From positions 10,477,222 through 10,541,221 of the forward strand of contig OY755210.1 of assembly GCA_963576765.1 (NCBI GenBank): a DNA stretch of 64,000 nucleotides, given 5' to 3'. Positions 57,976-64,000 of the stretch are shown in pieces. A program made the position numbers and the translations under genes. Position 1 is the first letter of the stretch. The number at the start of each line of letters is the position of its first letter. Below the pieces are notes generated by a model, which saw nothing but the letters and a program-made list of their open reading frames with translations, did not search any database and had not been told where the DNA came from. This DNA is from Draba incana (taxonomy: Eukaryota; Streptophyta; Magnoliopsida; Brassicales; Brassicaceae).

Positions 57976-60486
57976 CTAAATGGTGGGCCCCCGCGGAAAA
58001 TCCGGGTTGCGGCTCAAGTACTCCATCATCCGTTGCATCATCTCCCTCTCCTTGTCCCGCTCGGCTCTCTCCTTCTCCCGCTCGGCTTCTAGGGCAGCTT
58101 GTGCATCTCGTATCTGTTGGACCGTCGTCTTCAAACCTTCAATTTCGACGTCCTTTTCCTGCATCTTGGCTCTCAGGTCGGATGTCTCGATGTAGTAACA
58201 AGAAGACCCCGATGATCCTGCATCGTCGGGAAGACCATAAAGCCGCCCTTTGCTCTGCGGAGCAACCTGCAGAACAAATTAAATTGTAAATGAAAAAGAC
58301 ATGAAAACTATTTTAAATTTTACATACCTTTAAGACGAATTCGTTGATGATGTCGTCCGGGGCTTGGGTGAGGGGAGGGGTTCCTTCCACGGATGGCTGA
58401 GACAGAATGTACTCCTCTTCCATTCTTTGGACGCTCTCCTGAATCTCCCGAGCTACCTGATCCTGGACGACACCATTCTTGTCGGTGTGTGTTGCTAGCA
58501 GAAGTTCCAAGTTGTTGGGATGCCGACCCAACTTCTTAGCCTGCAGTTGTTAGATATTTATTTGATAATATAAATGTATAAAACAAAAAAAAAAAATTAA
58601 AAATCAAGACGTTGCGCTGGTAGCTCCAAGGTTGTGGGTGGAAGGTCCCTTGCCGTTGCGCTGGCTGTTCCGGTTGCTAGAGTGATATGTAGAGCTCTCC
58701 TTGGTAGCCTCTAGTTGCCAATAGGCGATGAACCCGTTCCACAAGTCCGGCTTCTCAACCATCTCCTTTGGCACCTCACCGTGTAGCCACTTATCCTTCC
58801 ACTCGAACACCTTCTTCGAGTAGTGCAGTGCTGCATAAGAGTCGAATTCCCGCCTCACCAGAGCGGTCATGTGTGGGTCCCACCTAAATTCTTGCTGCAA
58901 AAAGAAAAATTAAATATAAATAATAATAATTTAAATGAAAGTAAAAATTGTGAAAACAGATGACTTACCACAAATTGGCGAAACCACATTTCTTGATCCT
59001 CCAGTGGCATGGCGGTGTACGTCGCATAAGGACGGCTGAGCATAGAGTTTTCCATCTTGTTGAGGGACTTCGAAATCCCGCTGCAAGAATCACCAAACCT
59101 ACGGGAAAAAATGTAACATTAGTCGCAATTAAATTAAATTTGTTAAAAAAAAAACAGAAATAGAACAAAAAACTTACCATCTGTCTCTACCGAGCTGGTC
59201 TGGATGGAGTCTAGTCAACCTCTCTCGTCCAGGAAGACCCATGAAGTCCTCCACGCTAATCTGCGACGGTGCTGTGGTGGGTGTTGGTGTCACCGGCGTC
59301 TCTAGAGGTGTAGACGACGGTGTAGGTGTAGACGTCGAAGTCGAACGAGATCTACTCACACGACGACGACGTGGTTGGCCGCTGCCAGATGCAGTGGCGA
59401 AACCACCGTAATCCCTAGATTTATATGATAATATATTTTAAATATATGAAAAATCTATTTTTTGCAAATAATGCAAAAATTATTAAGAAATTCTAAAGTT
59501 ATAAAGTTTTTAAAAGTTTTAGTAAAATTGTTAAAAAAACCTTATAAAACTATTTAAATACCGTGTAAAACTGTTTATAAGGTTTTTTGTAAAGTTTTAT
59601 AATTATAAAAATTATAAAAATTTCGAAATTGGTTAAATATATAATTATAAAAATATAATGGTTTAAAAAAACATTTCTTTAAATTTCCAAAATTCTAAAA
59701 TTTAAATTTCCAAAATTCTAAAATTTAAAATTCTGAGGTGGAATTTAAAATTTAAATTTCCAAAATTCTAAAATTTAAAATTTAAAGTTTTATAAGGTTT
59801 TTAAATAGTGTTATAAGGTTTTTGTAAAGTTTTATAAGGTTTTTAAATAGTTTTATAAGGTTTTTAAATAGTTTTATAAGGTTTGGTAAACAATCTTATA
59901 AACCTTTTAAAAACTTTCCTAAATCTAATTGTTTAAAATTCTTTAAAATATAGATATAAATTCAAAAATTAAGTCATTATCTTCAAATTTACAATTATTT
60001 CGATATTCTAAAATTCTTAAGTAATTGTTACATAATTTAAAATTCTAAAATATTAAAATTTTAAAATTCTAAATTAATCGTTATAATTGTTTAAAAATTA
60101 GTAAAACATGCTAACAATTTTCTAAAAATTTATGGAAAAAATAATTTCCTAAATCTAAATTCATAATTTTTCCTAATCATAAATCTAATTTTTCCTAATC
60201 ATAAATCCTAATTTTTCCTAATCATAAATCTAATTTTTCATAACAATTTAAAAACCCTAACAATTTAGTAAAAATTAGTATTGTTAATACTAACAATTTA
60301 GTAACAATTTCATAAAATTTGTAACAATTTCCAAATTTCATAATATAACTTCCCAAACCCTAAATCTAACCCTAATCCTAATCCTAAATCTAGCAAAAAT
60401 CAATTCACAAACTAATTTATATTAAATCTATCCAAAATCAACATGAAATTTGAGGATACTTACAAATGGGATGGAATTTCCGCCAT
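57976..60486 (-). CDS. CACTA Transposase_24-type (TNPA-like) protein
   Basis: Predicted exons: 60486-60464, 59414-59178, 59098-58969, 58895-about 58606, 58540-58328 and 58266-57976. It starts MAEIPSHL-DYGGFATASGSGQPRRRR, then a Ser/Thr/Pro-rich linker, VEDFMGLPGRERLTRLHPDQLGRDRW, and the Transposase_24 core (EFRWDPHMTALVRREFDSYAALHYSKKVFEWKDKW, KPDLWNGFIAYW). It continues with KKLGRHPNNLELLLATHTDKNGV and ends in a coiled coil (MQEKDVEIEG, QAALEAEREKERAERDKERE). A clean splice donor for the exon ending near 58606 was not found, so the fourth junction is uncertain or broken. The role is presumed: DNA binding to subterminal repeats. Confidence 0.75.
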
Positions 60487-61612
60487 TTATACGTAATCCG
60501 GCGAAGAAGAGGCGATTTCCGGCGAGGAGGAGGAGGCTCGTGGGAGATTAGGGCTCGTGGGCGATTTCCGGCGAAGAAACCGGCGTGAATAGACAGATCA
60601 GAAGGGCTAGAGGCAGAGGAGGCGATTTGTGAGTTTTTTGAGGGTTGAGGAAGTGTTCTTCGGGGAAGACGAGTGGTCTGGTAATAACCCAGATTTTTCG
60701 AAGGATTTCAAGCAGTCGAAATCCGTCGGAAATCGAAATAAATTAAATGGGCCGCGTGTTTTGGACCGACTGATTTCGCGGTGTTTATTTTTCATTTCGC
60801 GGGTAAAAATTGGTAAATCCGTCTGAAATCTATTTTTCCGACAGATTTCTGACAGATTTGTGGTTTTAGGGTATGAGAAATTTAAAAAATGTTTTTTTGT
60901 TGTTTTAGGGTTAAGGAATTGAAGAAATTTAAGAAATATTTATTGAATTTAAGAAATTGAAGAAATGTTTTTTTTGGAAATTAATGAATTAGCATTTTGG
61001 AAAAAATTGGTAATTTTTAAACAATATTTAGCATTGTTAACATTTTTAAACAAAATTCTTATTTTGGAAAAATTGTTAGCATTTTGTACATATTTTTACC
61101 TCAAATCTCCAATTCCGTCTGAAATCTGTTGGAAAAATGAATATTTTTCCGACAGATTTCCGACAGATTTGGGGTTTTAAGCTTGTTTATGATCCGTTTT
61201 CGTAGTTACAAGTTAATAGCATGGTTGGAGCAATATTTGGAAGATAAAATACTTGATAATGGTCATTGTTACTTTCAAAGTCTAAACATTTAGTATTTTC
61301 CGTAAACATCTATTGTTTTGTATATGTAACTGTATGAAACGCTTTTGGTTGAAATATGACAAAATCGCAAAACATGTTCTGTATAACATCGAGAAGGTTA
61401 TTTACTCACTTATCTTTCACTTTAGTTGTCAGAATTGTATGCCGAGACTTTGTCTTCTCGAAATTCAGGAATTTGACCTCAAAACCCTAAATCTGTCGGA
61501 AATGTGTCGGAAAAATAGATATATTTCCGACTGATTTCCGACAGATGTAATGGTAATACGTGTCGTCTTTTAAGGTTAGCATGATATGAATCATGCGTTG
61601 GAAATCTGTCGG

Positions 61613-61670
<58 letters not shown>

Positions 61671-62024
61671 CCGACAGATTTCCGACGGAAAATCATTTTT
61701 TTTAAAATAACCAAAAAAATGAGATAAAATAACAAAAAAAAATCATTCATCTGCGTATATATTTCCGACGCATGCTTTAAAATAACAAAAAAAAAAACAG
61801 AAGAGCCAGTGTCGATCGACAACCCTATACCGTCGATCGACAGAGGTTTTGGGAAGATATACGCAGATGAATTTTTTATGAGAATTATATAAATATCCGT
61901 TTCTGTGGGAAATATATATATATATTTCCGACAGATTTCTGACGGAAAATCATTTTTTTTTAACAAAAAATGGAAAAATGTAAATTATCTGAAATTCTTG
62001 TTTATGTTAACAAATACAAACATA
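60487..62024. promoter_or_regulatory. CACTA internal spacer with TNPA-motif copies
   Basis: This is the region upstream of the TNPA-like gene and downstream of TNP2. It contains further copies of GAAATCCGTCGGAAATCG, TTCCGACAGATTTC and TCTGTCGGAAAT at about 60715-60855, 61105-61170, 61490-61545, 61600-61690 and 61925-61950. The arrangement suggests that the TNPA-like protein could bind its own promoter. Confidence 0.6.
61600..61683. repeat. Perfect palindrome: motif arms around (AT)n
   Basis: GGAAATCTGTCGGAAATAT and its exact reverse complement flank about 46 bp of alternating AT, so all 84 bp are self-complementary and could extrude as a hairpin or cruciform. Confidence 0.9.
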
Positions 62025-64000
62025 TCAAAATCCTAAATCTGAGTCTGAGTCTGATCCTTCCGAAGGAATTGTGTCTTCCTCTTCATCAAATTCTCCAACT
62101 TCTTCTTCTGATTCTGAATGTACTATATTATCACCAAATTCAGTGAAATCAACAAAAAGGTCCCCCGCTGAAGAATGACCAACTGGAGCCATCAGAGTAA
62201 TTCTAGTTGGTTGCATAGCATCTTGCTCAGCAACTCCATATAGTCTCCCTCTTGGATTAATTGGAGTCACTGTAATCCAAGGATCTCGTCGATGTGTTAC
62301 CCTAGGGTAAGAAATGTAGCATACCTGAAACAAACATATTTAGTTTAGGCAATTACAATATCATTATTTATCTATAACGCACGTATTATAAAATTTTAAA
62401 ATCAAACCTGGTCTGCCTGTGATGCTAGGATGAATGGGTCATATTTTTGCAGTCTCCTAGAAGAATTTACTGAAGTGACGCCAAATTGGCTCACCTGAAC
62501 ACCTTCTGGATATGCCGGATCATACCACTCACACAAGAAAAAAATGCACCTCATGCCCAACATTCCTGGATAGCGCACTTGCAATATTTCTTTGAGAATC
62601 CCGTAGTAGACTACATCACCACTTGTAGCTGAAACACCGTAATCTTCAGTTGGCCTCGACCTTTCTTCATGAATCCTAAATGCAAATCCCCTAGTGCAAT
62701 ACCGAACGTATGAAGTTGCTTCGAAGCTTGGGCCAGAAACTATCTCTTGTAACCATGTCGGAAACCTTTCTCCATTCTTCATTCCTTCAGAAACCTGAGA
62801 TAATAATTTAGACAAATTAATAAACAAACATTTTATTCAGTCCCATAATTAATTCACTAATTTTAAGATATATAAGCGTTTTTTAAAAACTTACGTAATA
62901 TTGCAGCCAATTTGGAAACTCGGTTTCCTTAGATTCTCCAAGTTCGTCTTCTGTCATATCCGGATAATAGCGACTTATAAATGCAATGTAAATCCTGAAA
63001 GAAAACAACAATATATAACATATGAAACCTATATATTACTTAGGTATATAAAAAAAAGAAGTATTTAAAAAAGTTCTGCTTTTACCTTTCGTACTCTGCC
63101 ATCTCCTCACAATTCGTGAGGATATACATATGTAAGTGACTCCACTCATCTTGTGATAGGAAGCGTCTCTTCCCTCTCCCAATCACTCGGCCAACTTGCG
63201 AAAACAACTCAGGGACCAGCGCGGCATACGTGACTCTCTCACCTCTATCATCATGACGAGCAGGACGTCTACTCTTCGTACGAACTCCCCGCGGAAAGTA
63301 ATATTCCGCAAACTGTGATGATTCTTCATTGATACTCTGTGCGACAATAGAACCTTCAACTCGAGCCAAATTTTTGACCTTCTTCTTTAGATGGAACATG
63401 TACCGCTCGAAAGGATACATCCAACGAAATTGAACGGGACCACCTAGTTCGGCTTCGCGGGGGAGGTGTAGGGGAAGATGTTCCATAACATCAAAAAAAA
63501 ATGGCGGAAAGATCTTCTCAAGATTGCAAAGGATCACTGGTATATTGACATCTAAATTGCGGATCCCCTCAACTGTAAGTGTCCTCGTGCATAAATCTCT
63601 AAAGAAAGCACCAACTGCTGCAATAGCTTCGTGGACAGTTTGAGGAAGGAGATGGGTAAAAGCAAATGGAAGAAGCCTCTGCATCAGTACATGACAATCA
63701 TGACTCTTCAGTCCCATAAACTTTAGGTATCGCGAGTCCCATAAACTTTAGGTACCCAGATTAGCTGCATATCCATCAGTGAATTTAACTTCGTCTTTAA
63801 TCCACCGGAAAAATTCTCTTATCTTTTGTATTTGCAATCGGTACGGAGGAAAAGGATATGTACCATCGGGAAGACGATCAAGATAATCACGGTAGCAAAT
63901 CTTTGAAACATCCATCCTAGACTTCACATTGTCTTTTGTCTTTCCCGGGATGTTTAACACCGTATTCATGATGTTGTCAAAAAAGTTCTTTTCAATATGC
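62025..64000 (-). pseudogene. TNP2-like CACTA transposase, C-terminal part
   Basis: Exons: >64000-63086, 62994-62895, 62794-62408 and 62324-62025, all GT/AG. The visible protein has MNTVLNIPGKTKDNVKSRMD, the DUF4218 region (MGLKSHDCHVLMQRLLPFAF, NIPVILCNLEKIFPPFFFDVMEHL, GGPVQFRWMYPFERYM, LKKKVKNLARVEGSI), a DUF4216 region (RYCTRGFAFRIHEERS, YYGILKEILQVRYPG, FLCEWYDP), and an acidic tail (ESEEEVGEFDEEED). The transposase core lies upstream, outside the window. A TAA at 63748-63750 interrupts the frame without shifting it, at a place where TACCTAAAGTTTATGGGACT is present twice, 25 bp apart. Confidence 0.85.

Larger units (their letters stand above)
57396..64000 (-). mobile_element. CACTA (En/Spm) transposon, partial: continues past the window
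   Basis: It starts with CACTACAAGAAAACAGCG, a standard plant CACTA terminus. About 400 bp of subterminal repeats follow, made of TTTCCGACAGATTTCCGACGG-like 20-mers in both orientations. Two genes on the minus strand follow: a Transposase_24 (TNPA-like) gene and the 3' part of a TNP2 gene. The other terminus lies beyond 64000. Because both genes point left, 57396 is the 3' end of the element. At least 6.6 kb long, it belongs to the autonomous structural class, although the TNP2 frame shown here contains a stop. Confidence 0.92.

Overview
This window is plant nuclear DNA from the mustard family (Brassicaceae), close enough to Arabidopsis that several protein products read almost like their Arabidopsis counterparts. 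Seven host genes were recognised. From left to right they are an SPC12-like small membrane protein, an R2R3-MYB of the MYB93 type, a PP2C phosphatase, a 14-3-3 protein (GRF11 type), a MAGE/NSE3 protein, an APR-like thioredoxin-fold protein (APRL4 type) and the WIP zinc-finger TT1. From memory this is the order of the Arabidopsis thaliana chromosome 1 genes around At1g34640 to At1g34790. The window therefore looks like a colinear segment swollen by transposable elements. Family names were assigned by reading motifs; no database search was run.

Layout. 1-2.7 kb: repeats and a hAT-type non-autonomous element (perfect 8-bp target duplication) filled with a higher-order tandem repeat. 3.0-3.6 kb: SPC12-like gene. 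4.3-14.4 kb: a dense transposon nest with LINE relics, a PIF/Harbinger MITE, a hAT transposase relic, two Cassandra (5S-rRNA-bearing TRIM) insertions, one of them a three-LTR tandem, a nearly identical 0.55-kb tandem duplication, and Helitrons. 14.4-19.9 kb: mostly unassigned AT-rich DNA with one small hAT element. 20.0-21.3 kb: MYB93-like gene. 24.0-28.2 kb: a young but defective Ty1/copia element with 238-bp LTRs and a TAAAT target duplication. 29.4-30.0 kb: a MITE.

30.6-38.0 kb is the gene island: PP2C (+), GRF11 (-), NSE3 (+), APRL4 (-). GRF11 and NSE3 share a 0.44-kb head-to-head promoter. 38.7-40.6 kb: a Stowaway MITE and a tRNA-derived SINE. 41.0-48.0 kb: a roughly 7-kb element with no transposase, built from several tandem arrays and dozens of copies of a short palindromic GTAGACTTCC/GGAAGTCTAC motif. 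48.3-50.3 kb: a MULE with long terminal inverted repeats, a 9-bp target duplication and a broken transposase. 50.8-52.6 kb: MITEs and a LINE relic. 53.5-54.9 kb: TT1. 55.9-57.4 kb: a P450 pseudogene and a LINE relic. 57.4 kb to the window end: a large CACTA (En/Spm) element inserted into that LINE, carrying a Transposase_24 (TNPA-like) gene and the 3' part of a TNP2 gene.

The host genes are unrelated in function and form no pathway cluster. The most unusual material is in the transposons: the higher-order repeat inside a hAT element, the palindromic-motif array with a triplicated promoter-like unit, and the transposase-motif array in front of the TNPA-like gene of the CACTA element.
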